From Myxococcota bacterium (GTDB lineage: Bacteria > Myxococcota_A > UBA9160 > PR03): 19,920 nucleotides of DNA. Below are positions 7,431 through 14,587 of the stretch, in pieces. The stretch is from assembly GCA_030066475.1 (NCBI GenBank), contig JASJBO010000045.1, forward strand, positions 1 through 19,920, read 5' to 3'. The notes under the pieces are model-generated. The model ran no database searches. It saw only the letters and a program-made list of their open reading frames with translations, and was not told the origin of the DNA. Position 1 is the first letter of the stretch, and each line of letters begins with the position of its first letter. The position numbers and the translations under genes are program-made.

Positions 7431-8127
7431 ACGCGAAGGCCATCGCGATCGGACCCAGGACCACGCGCAGCACCTGTTCGAGCGGGAAGAGCGCGCGTCG
7501 GATCCAATAGCCCACGACGACGGGTGCCGACCCGGGCACCACGATCAGGTCGCCGGGCTCGACCCGCAGATCCGAGACGTTGTCGCCCTTGCGGATCCGG
7601 TCGAGATTCACCTTGTGCACCTGCGTCGCGCCGCCCACGTTTCGGATCAGGCGGATCCGCGAGCGCGCGCCCAGCTCGGTCGAGCCGCCGGCCATCGCGA
7701 GCGCGTCCGGGATGGTCGTGCTGGAGGCGAGCGGAACCCGACCCGGCGTGTTCACCTCCCCGATGACGGTCGCCGTGGCGCTGCCGGTCCCCGCCACCGT
7801 CACGTTCGCCACCGGGTCGCGCCGGTAGTCGCTGATCCGCTTCTCGATCTCGCGGGCGATCGCCTCGGGGGTGCGGCCCTCGGCCGGCACGTCCCCGATC
7901 AGGTCGAGGCTCACGTTGCCGTCCGGCCGCACCACCACGGTGCGCTCGACCGGCGGCTCGGGCAGCACCAGGATCTGGAGCGTGTCGCCCGCCGCCACGC
8001 GATAGGACGCGGCGGGTGGCACGAAGCCGATCGGCGGTGGCTTGTTGGCCGCACACCCGATCGTAGCCAGCAGTAGACCCGCCAGGCCGGCGAGCCAGGC
8101 CTTCCGTGAGACGAGCTGAAATCGCAC
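7420..8127 (-). CDS. Wza-type polysaccharide export lipoprotein
   Basis: The 235-residue protein begins with a lipoprotein signal (hydrophobic LAGLAGLLLATIG then Cys25), predicting attachment to the outer membrane. A polysaccharide-export domain follows (YRVAAGDTLQILV near 42-54, VRPDGNVSLDLIGDVPAEG, then the helix ending in DPVANVTV). One SLBB-like segment comes next (VIGEVNTPGRVPL, then IPDALAMAGG). It is short compared with E. coli Wza (about 380 residues), as is usual for exosortase-locus versions. The C-terminal hydrophobic stretch (about 208-232) may be the membrane-spanning helix of the export channel. The start is a GTG at 8127 with a G-rich SD-like run about nine bases upstream. It follows the chain-length gene by 34 bases on the same strand, and the two are surely co-transcribed. 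Its stop overlaps the converging WecG-like gene by 11 bases. Confidence 0.92.
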   Translation of the reverse strand: MRFQLVSRKAWLAGLAGLLLATIGCAANKPPPIGFVPPAASYRVAAGDTLQILVLPEPPVERTVVVRPDGNVSLDLIGDVPAEGRTPEAIAREIEKRISDYRRDPVANVTVAGTGSATATVIGEVNTPGRVPLASSTTIPDALAMAGGSTELGARSRIRLIRNVGGATQVHKVNLDRIRKGDNVSDLRVEPGDLIVVPGSAPVVVGYWIRRALFPLEQVLRVVLGPIAMAFAFTR

Positions 8128-8161
8128 GCTATTCCCCCCACCAGAGTGCGAATCGAAGCGT

Positions 8162-9586
8162 CTACCCGATACGCGGAACCGTCCCGATCACGGCCAGGCC
8201 GCTCGAGCCCTCCACGCCCGGGGCCGACACCAGGATCGGATCGCGCAGCTCCAGCGCGAGGCCGAGCGCCACCGCGAGTCCGAGCGACGCCACGACGCCG
8301 ACGGCAGCCAGCTTCCGGCTCGAGCTCTGCGGCTCGACGGGAGGCTGGGCCGGATCGATCACCGTCACGCGCGCGCCCTGCTGGGCGAGCTCCAGGCTCT
8401 CGGCGAGCTCGGCCTCCTTCACCTTGCGAAGGAACTCGAAGTAGGTCTCCTGGAGCACCTGGGCGCGCTGCTCCAGGGCGGCCAGGGCCTCCGCTCGGAC
8501 CGGGACGCGACCGACCCGCTGGTCCAGCTCCTCGAGCTGGGCGTCGGTCTCGGTGAGTCGCTGGCGGAGCTGGTCGATCTCGCGACGCAGCGCGATGTGC
8601 ACGCCGTCGCGAGCCGAGGCAGCGCCGCTGTCGGGTGCGATCTGGCGCTCGAGCTCCTCCACCTGGCGCCTCAACGACACCACGTTGGGGTGAGCCTCGG
8701 TGTGGATCGCGCGCTGCTCGGCGAGCGTCGCCCGCATGGATTCGAGACGGGTCTGCGGCGACTCCTCGGAGAGGTCCTCGGCCGTGATCGTGGCGTACCG
8801 GGTCTCGGCCTCCGCGATCTGCATGGCGAGGGAGTGGCGCTGCTCCTGCAGCCGCTCGAGACGACGCAGCGAGGTCTCCAGCTCCGAGGGCAGCTCGCCC
8901 CGGTGCTCGCTCTGGAACTCGGCGATCTCGCGGGTCTGATCGCGCAGGGCCTGCTCCGCTTCCTCGAGCTCACGCCGCATGAAATCGGTCGTCACGCGTG
9001 CCTGCTGGGTTCGCATCCGGATCGCCGCGTCGGTCAGGAGCTGCGCGAGGGCGTTGGCCACGTTGGCGGCCTGTTCGGGATCCTGGGCCTCGAAGCTGAT
9101 GTTCAGCAGCCGGGTGCGCTCCTCGCGAGTGGGGCCGCCGAAGCTCTGCTCGGTCTCGACCATGACCGACCTCTGCATGAGCGCGACGATCGCCGACCGC
9201 GGCAGCGCTTCGTGAAGCTCCGGATAGAGCTCGTGCTCTTCGATCACGCGCGCGAGGTTCCGCTGCGAGAACGCCTCGCCGAGCACGGCATTCATCGCCT
9301 CGAGCGGCCCTTCGTCGATGGTGGGCCGCACGAAGTCCTCGGAGACCTTCTGGCTCGCGACGAGCACCCGGGCCGTGGCGAGGTAGGTGGGCGTCCGGGT
9401 CGAGACGAGGGCCGCCGTGGCGCCGATCCCGAGCATCGCGGCCGCGAGCATCACCAGCCAGCGGCGCCGGATCACGCCCCAGGGGTCGCGCAGGATCTCC
9501 AGCTGCGGACCTGCCGCGCTGTCGACCTCTTCGATCTCGCCTGCTTCGTCGAAGCGTTCCATCTTGTGTCCGTCGGGTGGGTCCAT
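8162..9586 (-). CDS. Wzz/GumC-type polysaccharide chain-length determinant
   Basis: The 474-residue inner-membrane protein has the family's two-helix layout. There is a cytoplasmic N-terminus, a first membrane helix at about 42-62, and a long periplasmic region rich in Glu/Gln/Arg coiled coil (about 190-260 and 310-370). A second helix near the C-terminus (about 424-446) is preceded by the Pro-rich PAQPPVEP segment. No kinase domain is fused. The separate BY-kinase-like protein at 12700-13650 probably fills that role, as in exosortase-type loci. Together with the export lipoprotein 34 bases downstream it would control chain length and feed polymer to the outer-membrane channel. The ATG at 9586 gives the longest frame. 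The ATG at 9562 (residue 9) is an equally reasonable start because neither has a clear ribosome-binding site. Confidence 0.92.
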   Translation of the reverse strand: MDPPDGHKMERFDEAGEIEEVDSAAGPQLEILRDPWGVIRRRWLVMLAAAMLGIGATAALVSTRTPTYLATARVLVASQKVSEDFVRPTIDEGPLEAMNAVLGEAFSQRNLARVIEEHELYPELHEALPRSAIVALMQRSVMVETEQSFGGPTREERTRLLNISFEAQDPEQAANVANALAQLLTDAAIRMRTQQARVTTDFMRRELEEAEQALRDQTREIAEFQSEHRGELPSELETSLRRLERLQEQRHSLAMQIAEAETRYATITAEDLSEESPQTRLESMRATLAEQRAIHTEAHPNVVSLRRQVEELERQIAPDSGAASARDGVHIALRREIDQLRQRLTETDAQLEELDQRVGRVPVRAEALAALEQRAQVLQETYFEFLRKVKEAELAESLELAQQGARVTVIDPAQPPVEPQSSSRKLAAVGVVASLGLAVALGLALELRDPILVSAPGVEGSSGLAVIGTVPRIG

Positions 9587-9822
9587 CTGGTGGGTCCCGT
9601 TGGCTGTCGCGGGGGTCCCGGGGGGCCAGTGTCTCTCATTCGACGCCCCGTAGCACGACTTGAGCCCCTGGGCTCCGGTGTACCCCGGGGTAGCACTCTT
9701 CGCGCCCCGCCCGTGCCCGTTCTAGACTATCGACTCCCCGGGCGCGCCGGTTCAACCCGCCCGGCGGGAATGTCGATAGCGGGGCGGGTCGCTCGCCCGG
9801 GCGGCTCGCGGAGTCTCACCCG
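9587..9822. promoter_or_regulatory. Divergent promoter region with two perfect palindromes
   Basis: This 236-base gap separates the minus-strand chain-length/export operon from the plus-strand GT2 gene, so it must carry promoters for both. It contains GAGCCC-CT-GGGCTC (9662-9675) and, six bases on, the perfect 12-base palindrome TACCCCGGGGTA (9681-9692). The heptamer GTAGCAC occurs on both sides, starting at 9650 and again at 9690. The layout suits a shared operator, but no regulator gene in the window can be assigned to it. Confidence 0.45.
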
Positions 9823-10824
9823 GTGAAGCTGCTCGTCGTCATCATCAACTACCGGACGCCCGACCTCACGCTCGCGTCCGTCGGTGCCGTGCTGGACGGT
9901 CTCGCAGGGCTTCCGGGGAGCCGCGTGGTCGTGATCGAGAACGGCTCCGAGGACGGATCGCTCGAGCGCATCGTCGAGACGGTGGAGCGCGAGAAGTGGG
10001 ACGACCGGGTGAGTGTGGTCGCTTCGCCCCGGAACGGCGGCTTCGCCTACGGCGTCAACCTGGGTGCGCGCCCGGCGCTCGAGTCGGACGACCCGCCGGA
10101 CTACGTCCTGCTGATCAACTCCGACGCGACCCCCGCCCCGGATGCGATCGACATCCTCACCCGGTTCATGGACGAGCACCCCGAGGTCGGGATCGCGGGC
10201 AGCTACATCCACGGTCCCGACGGCGAGACACACTACACCGCCTTCCGCTTTCCCAGCCTGGCCGGCCAGTTCGAGCAGACCGCCGGCGTGGGGCTGGTGA
10301 GCCGTGTGCTCGCCCGTTGGGTGGTCTCGGGGCCGGTGCCGAGCGAGGCCTCTGCGGTCGACTGGCTCGCGGGGGCGAGCATGATGATCCGGCGCCAGGT
10401 GTTCGAGACGATCGGGATGTTCGACGAGAACTACTTCCTCTACTTCGAGGAGACCGACTTCTGCCGCCGCGCGGCGCGCGCCGGATGGCCGACCTGGTAC
10501 GTCCCCGAGAGCCGCGTCGAGCACATCGGCTGCGCCTCGACCGGCTGGAAGGACTTCTCGCGACCCCGACCCGCCTTCTGGTTCCACGGGCGCCGCTACT
10601 ACTTCTTCAAGAACCACGGACGTCTCTACCTGTGGGCCGCCAACCTGCTCTGGGTGGTGGGCTCCCTGATCGGACGCGTCTGGGCGCGACTCCGGGGCAA
10701 GCAGTACCCGGCGCCCCGGCGCTTCTTCCCCGACTTCCTCCGCTACAACTTCGGCTTCGCGCCGCTCCCCTCACCCGAGGGCAGCGGGATCGAGCTGCGA
10801 GGCGGCGCCGGCCGCGCGGCCTGA
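9823..10824 (+). CDS. GT2-family glycosyltransferase (WbbL/rhamnosyltransferase-like)
   Basis: The 333-residue enzyme has the GT-A fold signatures of family 2. These are VVIINYRTPD at the N-terminus, VVIENGSEDGS (36-46), NGGFAYGVNLG (71-81) and a DxD-like INSDATPAPDA at 98-108. The acceptor-side block is WLAGASMMIRR...GMFDENYFLYFEETDFCRRA, with the catalytic-base acidic pair near residues 209-212. This combination matches rhamnosyl- or related transferases that build O-antigen or capsule repeat units in the cytoplasm. A short hydrophobic segment near 268-288 may attach it to the membrane. The start is GTG at 9823, the first start before the conserved strand, and no strong SD is visible. It is transcribed alone, divergent from wzz/wza and convergent with the exosortase-like gene. 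Donor and acceptor are unknown. Confidence 0.92.
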   Translation: MKLLVVIINYRTPDLTLASVGAVLDGLAGLPGSRVVVIENGSEDGSLERIVETVEREKWDDRVSVVASPRNGGFAYGVNLGARPALESDDPPDYVLLINSDATPAPDAIDILTRFMDEHPEVGIAGSYIHGPDGETHYTAFRFPSLAGQFEQTAGVGLVSRVLARWVVSGPVPSEASAVDWLAGASMMIRRQVFETIGMFDENYFLYFEETDFCRRAARAGWPTWYVPESRVEHIGCASTGWKDFSRPRPAFWFHGRRYYFFKNHGRLYLWAANLLWVVGSLIGRVWARLRGKQYPAPRRFFPDFLRYNFGFAPLPSPEGSGIELRGGAGRAA

Positions 10825-10874
10825 GTCGACGCCTCGATCCTCGAGCCGAGCCTCCTGACGAGCCGCGGCGCCCG

Positions 10875-11660
10875 CTACGAGGGCTTCTTCGACGCATGGT
10901 GGCGCCATGCCACAGCGGCCCCGCCCAGCAGCGCGAGCGGGGTTCCCGCCTGGTGGAGGGCGGCAGCCGCTACCCGCTCGGCGCCCAGGGCCACGAGCCC
11001 CGCAGCGGCCAGGAGCAGAACGACCTGCAGGGCGAGGCCAGCCGCAGCGCCGGCCGCGGCCCGTCGCAACGCGCCGGCGAGCGGAGCATCTCGCAGGGCC
11101 GCGCTGAGCCAGCCGAGCCCGGCACCGAGCCACACCAGCTGGAGGCCGACGTCGGCCGGTGCCACCAGCAGCTCGCGACGCCCCTCGGTGAGCGCCCCGG
11201 AGAGCGCGCCGGGCCCGCCTCCCAGCGCCTCGGCGCCCGCCAGGACCGGGTCCGAGAGCAGGGGCCCCACGTTGCGAACCAGCCAGGTCGGCATGGGCAC
11301 CAGCCACGCGGACGCCAGCGCACGCACCGGCCGCGGCCCCCCGAGCAGCGCTGCCAGACCGAGGATCGCGAGCGGGATGCCGGGGCGGCCGAAGCGCTCC
11401 ACGCCGCCGCCGAACGCCACGAGCTCCAGCGCGAGGCCTGCCCCGAGCGCCAGCCAGCCGGCGGCCCGCCGTCGCCCCGGCTCGGCACGGTCGCCTACGA
11501 GGCACGCCCCGACCAGCGGTGCGAGGAGCGCGCTGCCGCGAGCCCAGGGCGTGTGGAGCCAGAACGTGGCGAGCTCGACGGCAGCTGGGGAGAGTGCGAC
11601 CGCGAGGCCTGCCCAGGCGACGATCGGCGACAAGGACGAAGACCCCCCGCGGCGCCGCAT
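10875..11660 (-). CDS. Exosortase-like membrane protein lacking catalytic Cys and Arg
   Basis: This 261-residue, very hydrophobic protein (about 7-8 membrane segments) follows the exosortase plan. It has an early W..P..RGSALLAPLV segment, LGGPRPVRALA..WLVPMPTWL (compare RVLAFPLGYLLFMVPLPPSV in the complete exosortase of this window), RRELLVAPADVGL, and a late LHQAGTPLALLGG (compare LHTLAGLLVYVV). Aligning VAPADVGL with the active-site VAEACSGL puts Asp170 where the nucleophilic Cys should be. The conserved Arg of the ANLLR motif aligns with Gln212 in LALQVV. His236 is retained. It should therefore not cleave or transfer by the usual mechanism. It could be a regulatory or scaffold paralogue, a substrate-binding partner, or a decaying gene; the frame is intact. 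The start ATG at 11660 is chosen because upstream sequence in the same long open frame has no family similarity. Confidence 0.7.
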   Translation of the reverse strand: MRRRGGSSSLSPIVAWAGLAVALSPAAVELATFWLHTPWARGSALLAPLVGACLVGDRAEPGRRRAAGWLALGAGLALELVAFGGGVERFGRPGIPLAILGLAALLGGPRPVRALASAWLVPMPTWLVRNVGPLLSDPVLAGAEALGGGPGALSGALTEGRRELLVAPADVGLQLVWLGAGLGWLSAALRDAPLAGALRRAAAGAAAGLALQVVLLLAAAGLVALGAERVAAAALHQAGTPLALLGGAAVAWRHHASKKPS

Positions 11661-11861
11661 GCTACCACTGCGCCGATCCGGCCGCTTCGCGGCTCGGACC
11701 TCGGGAGAAACGCGTGAGCGGCTCGGGGCAACCCAGCTCGTGCCGAAGGGAGCCCATCCCGGGAATTCCCTGCGGGGATTCGGTAGATTGCCGCCTGGAC
11801 GCGGCTCACGAGGCCCGTGGGTAGACTCCGGCCGCAACCCCGAAATGCCGAAAGACGCCCC
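11661..11861. promoter_or_regulatory. Divergent gap upstream of the ATPase gene
   Basis: This 201-base gap lies between the minus-strand exosortase-like gene and the plus-strand ATPase gene and should hold promoters for both. The only clear element is the perfect palindrome GGGAATTCCC at 11761-11770, preceded by CCC. A TAGATT sequence about 20 bases further on could be a weak -10 element. No ORF of interest is present. Confidence 0.35.
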
Positions 11862-12698
11862 ATGTACGAGACCTTCTTCGGCATGCGCGAGCCGCCCTTC
11901 TCGCTCACGCCGGACCCGCGGTTCCTGTGGCTCTCGGATACCCACGAGGAGGGCCTGTCCTCGCTCGTCTACGGCATCACCTGCCGCAAGGGCTTCGTGC
12001 TCCTGACCGGGGAGGTCGGCACGGGCAAGACGACCCTGCTGCGGGCCGCGCTGCGGCAGCTCCCGCCCGACACCGAGGTGGCCCTGCTGCTCAACACCGC
12101 CGATCTCGGCCCCCTGGACCTGCTGAAGCTGATCTCGACCGAGCTGCGGCTCGAGCCCGGGGGGGACTCGAAGGCGGACTACCTGATCGCGCTCAACCGC
12201 TGTCTGCTGCTCGCGCTCGAGAAGGAGCGCAACACGGTGCTGATCATCGATGAGGCCCAGAACCTCAGCCTGGAGGTGCTCGAGGAGGTGCGGCTGCTCT
12301 CGAACCTCGAGACCGACACCGAGAAGCTGCTCCAGATCGTGCTGACCGGGCAGCCCGAGCTGCGCGACAAGCTCGCCGACCCGCGCCTGCGGCAGCTCCG
12401 GCAACGCATCGCAATCGAGCACCACGTCGACGCGCTGGAGGCCGACGAGGTCGGTCCGTACCTGCGGCACCGCATCCGCGTGGCGGGCGGCGACTACGAG
12501 CGGATCTTCGAGGGGGGCGTCGAGCCGATCTTCTATCGGGCGTCGCTCGGCTGCCCGAGGCTGATCAGCCTGCTGGCGGACCGCTGTCTGCTGGCCGCCT
12601 ACTCTCGCCAGCTCCCGGTCGTTCGCCGAGACCTCGTCGAGCGCAAGGGCGCGCAGCTCGAGAGCGCGCGAGCCCGCTCTCCGCTGGTGGAGCACTGA
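11862..12698 (+). CDS. Exosortase-locus AAA ATPase (GspA/ExeA-like, TIGR03015-type)
   Basis: The 278-residue ATPase begins with the signature MYETFFGMREPPFSLTPDP shared by ExeA/GspA secretion ATPases and the ATPases found next to exosortase genes. The Walker A motif GEVGTGKTT is at 50-58 and Walker B VLIIDEAQN at 126-134, followed by a sensor region LTGQPELRDKL and a Leu/Arg-rich RLRQLRQRI segment. It lacks the C-terminal membrane helix and peptidoglycan-binding domain of GspA, so it is probably cytoplasmic or peripheral. Its job in exosortase loci is not established; helping polymer or protein export is plausible. The ATG at 11862 is chosen because the family signature starts at this residue. 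It leads an operon: the tyrosine kinase gene starts one base after its stop, then EpsI follows. Confidence 0.93.
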   Translation: MYETFFGMREPPFSLTPDPRFLWLSDTHEEGLSSLVYGITCRKGFVLLTGEVGTGKTTLLRAALRQLPPDTEVALLLNTADLGPLDLLKLISTELRLEPGGDSKADYLIALNRCLLLALEKERNTVLIIDEAQNLSLEVLEEVRLLSNLETDTEKLLQIVLTGQPELRDKLADPRLRQLRQRIAIEHHVDALEADEVGPYLRHRIRVAGGDYERIFEGGVEPIFYRASLGCPRLISLLADRCLLAAYSRQLPVVRRDLVERKGAQLESARARSPLVEH

Positions 12699-12699
12699 C

Positions 12700-13650
12700 T
12701 TGGGCGAGATCACCGAGGCACTGCGGCGCGCGAGGGAGCGGAGCGAGGCGGAGGGCCGGGAGCCCCGCGCCCCCGAAGCGCCCGCGCCCAGGCCGTCCGT
12801 TGCGCCGCCGCCGGAGCCGACTCGTGTGGCGCCGCCGCCGGCCCCCGACCCGCCGCCCGCGGCGGAGCCCGCGCCCGTGGCCCCGATGCCCGCCCTGCGT
12901 CCGCCTCGGGGCGAGGACGACGCGGCACCGATGGCGCATCTGAACCGCGAGCGCAGGGGCTTCTGGCAGCCGCGCGCCATCGAGATCAGCGGGGAGGGAG
13001 CCGCCGCCGAGTCGTTCCGCCAGCTGGCGCTTCGCGTGCGCCGCGAGCTCGCGCAGCGCGGCAGCCGCAGCGTCGCGGTGGTGAGTGCTCTGCGGCAGGA
13101 AGGCAAGACGACGGTCGCCTTCAACCTCGCTCTCGCCGCCGCGTCGCTCACGCGCAGCCGCGCCGTCGCGCTCGTGGATCTCGACCTCCGCAAGCCGTCG
13201 GTCGCCAGGACGCTGGACCTCCGCGTGCCCGCCGGGGTCGAGGCCGTGCTGCGCGGCGAGACGCGCGCGTCGCGGGTCTGCGTCCCGATCGATCAGCCCG
13301 CCCTCGACGTCTATCCCGTGGCCAGCGCGCAGCAGGAGGCCCAGCGCCTGCTGGTTCAGCCTGGACTCCAGACGCTGGTTCGTGAGCTCGAGCAACGCTA
13401 CGAGATCGTCGTCTTCGACACCCCACCGGTGATTCCGGTTCCCGACGCGGCGGTGATCCTCCAGCACGTGGCGACCTACCTGGCGGTCGCCCGAGCGGGC
13501 CGTACCAGCACACGCGCCTTCTCCCACATGAGCGAGCTGCTACCCGCCGGGAAGGCGATCGGGGCCGTCCTGAACGAGGGGCGGCTCCCGCTCCACGCCC
13601 GCCACTACGGCTACTACTCCGACGATCTGGACGACCTGGACGCCTCCTGA
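12700..13650 (+). CDS. BY-kinase-type tyrosine autokinase (CpsD/CapB family)
   Basis: The 316-residue protein would be the cytoplasmic kinase partner of the Wzz-type protein. After a Pro/Ala/Arg-rich, probably disordered N-terminus (about 20-85) comes a ParA/MinD-like ATPase. It has Walker A SALRQEGKTT (129-138), Walker A' ALVDLDLRKPS with Asp160 and Asp162, and Walker B VVFDTPPV with Asp240. The C-terminus ends in a small tyrosine cluster, Y303, Y305 and Y306 in RHYGYYSDD, the expected autophosphorylation tail, though shorter than in enterobacterial kinases. In family members, the cycle of tail phosphorylation regulates polymer length and export. The start is TTG at 12700, one base after the ATPase stop, where MGEITEALRRARER matches the usual N-terminus of exosortase-locus kinases. 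EpsI follows three bases after its stop. Confidence 0.92.
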   Translation: MGEITEALRRARERSEAEGREPRAPEAPAPRPSVAPPPEPTRVAPPPAPDPPPAAEPAPVAPMPALRPPRGEDDAAPMAHLNRERRGFWQPRAIEISGEGAAAESFRQLALRVRRELAQRGSRSVAVVSALRQEGKTTVAFNLALAAASLTRSRAVALVDLDLRKPSVARTLDLRVPAGVEAVLRGETRASRVCVPIDQPALDVYPVASAQQEAQRLLVQPGLQTLVRELEQRYEIVVFDTPPVIPVPDAAVILQHVATYLAVARAGRTSTRAFSHMSELLPAGKAIGAVLNEGRLPLHARHYGYYSDDLDDLDAS

Positions 13651-13653
13651 TCG

Positions 13654-14310
13654 ATGGCGCTCCCGAGTGTGCAGAACGGGCTGCTCTTCGCCTGTCTGGC
13701 GGCCGTCGGGGCGGTGGCGTGGGCTCTCCATCTGCGCGCGCCGCTCGTGGTCGATCCCAGCCCGCTCGCCGCGCTGCCTCGGGACCTCGGCGAATGGCAG
13801 TCGGTCGATCTTCCGCTCGACAGCGCGGTCGAGTCGATGCTGCGCGCGGACTACAATCTGCAACGGGCCTACACGCACCCGCTCGGTGAGCTGATCTGGT
13901 TCTACCTCGGGTACTACGGCACCGAGCGCGGCGGGCGCCCCGAGCACACGCCCGCGGTCTGCTACGAAGCCCACGGCTGGAAGATCTCGAGCCGGCGCCG
14001 GATCGAGGCCGGGAGCACGAGTCCCCTTCGGGTCAACGAGTACGTGGTCGAGCGGGATGGCGAGCGTCGCCTGGTCCACTTCTGGTTCCGCTCGGTCCAT
14101 CGCACCGGCCTGCTGGGGCCACTCGATCAGCTCACCGATCTGGTGACGGGCCGTCTGCTCCACGGGCGCGCCGATGGATCCCTGGTCCGGGTGAGCGCCC
14201 GGCTCGACGACGACGACGCCGTGACGAAGCGGACCCGGTTGCTCCACTTCGCCATTGCGCTCGATCGGCAGCTCGAGGGCTACTGGCCTCGGGAGGCCCA
14301 TGCCGAATGA
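13654..14310 (+). CDS. epsI: EpsI-family exosortase-associated protein
   Basis: The 218-residue protein has one N-terminal membrane helix (about 9-27) and an extracytoplasmic domain of the EpsI/DUF3485 type. Visible signatures are LPRDLGEWQ (41-49), ADYNLQRAY (65-73), WFYLGYYGTERGGRPEHTP (82-100) and the conserved cysteine in AVCYEAHGWKI (Cys103). EpsI occurs beside exosortases, or is fused to them, in exopolysaccharide/PEP-CTERM loci. Its biochemical activity is not established. Here it is a separate gene at the end of the ATPase-kinase operon, three bases after the kinase stop. It is parted from the exosortase by the leader region and the sugar transferase gene, a rearranged order. The ATG at 13654 fits the start of the membrane helix. 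Confidence 0.9.
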   Translation: MALPSVQNGLLFACLAAVGAVAWALHLRAPLVVDPSPLAALPRDLGEWQSVDLPLDSAVESMLRADYNLQRAYTHPLGELIWFYLGYYGTERGGRPEHTPAVCYEAHGWKISSRRRIEAGSTSPLRVNEYVVERDGERRLVHFWFRSVHRTGLLGPLDQLTDLVTGRLLHGRADGSLVRVSARLDDDDAVTKRTRLLHFAIALDRQLEGYWPREAHAE

Positions 14311-14587
14311 GCCGTGTCGCGAGGAACGCACGGGCGTCGGGCGATCCGCAGAAACGACTTTCAAACATATGAAATAATTCAGGAATACGCATTTCATCGC
14401 GCGGCCTGCGTGGCATAAAGCCCCCAAACGACGAGGGGGAAAATCCTGGAACTGCCGCGACGAAAATGCGGATAATGCGAATCCCAGCGCAACCTGACGC
14501 GCTGCGGAGGGCACTCAAAGGGGGGGGGCGTCCCGGGAAGAAGAGAGCTGCATGCGGATTGCCGTTGCCGTGATGGAGTGAGCACGG
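14311..14587 (+). promoter_or_regulatory. AT-rich, hairpin-rich leader of the sugar transferase/exosortase operon
   Basis: This 277-base gap stands out in composition: 14351-14397 is only about 30% G+C in a roughly 70% G+C window. Visible structures are TTTCA-N6-TGAAA (14359-14374) overlapping ATGAAAT-N15-ATTTCAT (14369-14397), CCCCC-N9-GGGGG (14421-14439), CCGC-N9-GCGG (14455-14471) and CAGCGC-N8-GCGCTG (14485-14504). A run of nine G follows (14520-14528). A GGAG at 14575-14578, nine bases before the ATG, is a good ribosome-binding site. The overlapping first two pairings exclude each other. I read this as promoter plus structured 5' leader. It does not match any riboswitch consensus I can recall, including GEMM. 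Confidence 0.55.

Noticed and set aside
11661..13193. Upstream extension of the exosortase-like minus-strand frame across the ATPase and kinase genes
   Set aside because: The frame stays open by composition only. The extension is antisense to two well-supported genes; family similarity begins only after the ATG at 11660.
14401..14471. Possible GEMM-type cyclic di-GMP riboswitch in the leader
   Set aside because: There is a CCCCC...GGGGG hairpin and a GGCATAAAGCC segment, but the conserved GGGACGCAAAGCC-like core and tetraloop arrangement are not present.
14540..14575. Sigma-54-like -24/-12 promoter near GGATTGCCGTTGC
   Set aside because: The GG and GC dinucleotides are nine bases apart instead of ten, and the flanking consensus is poor.
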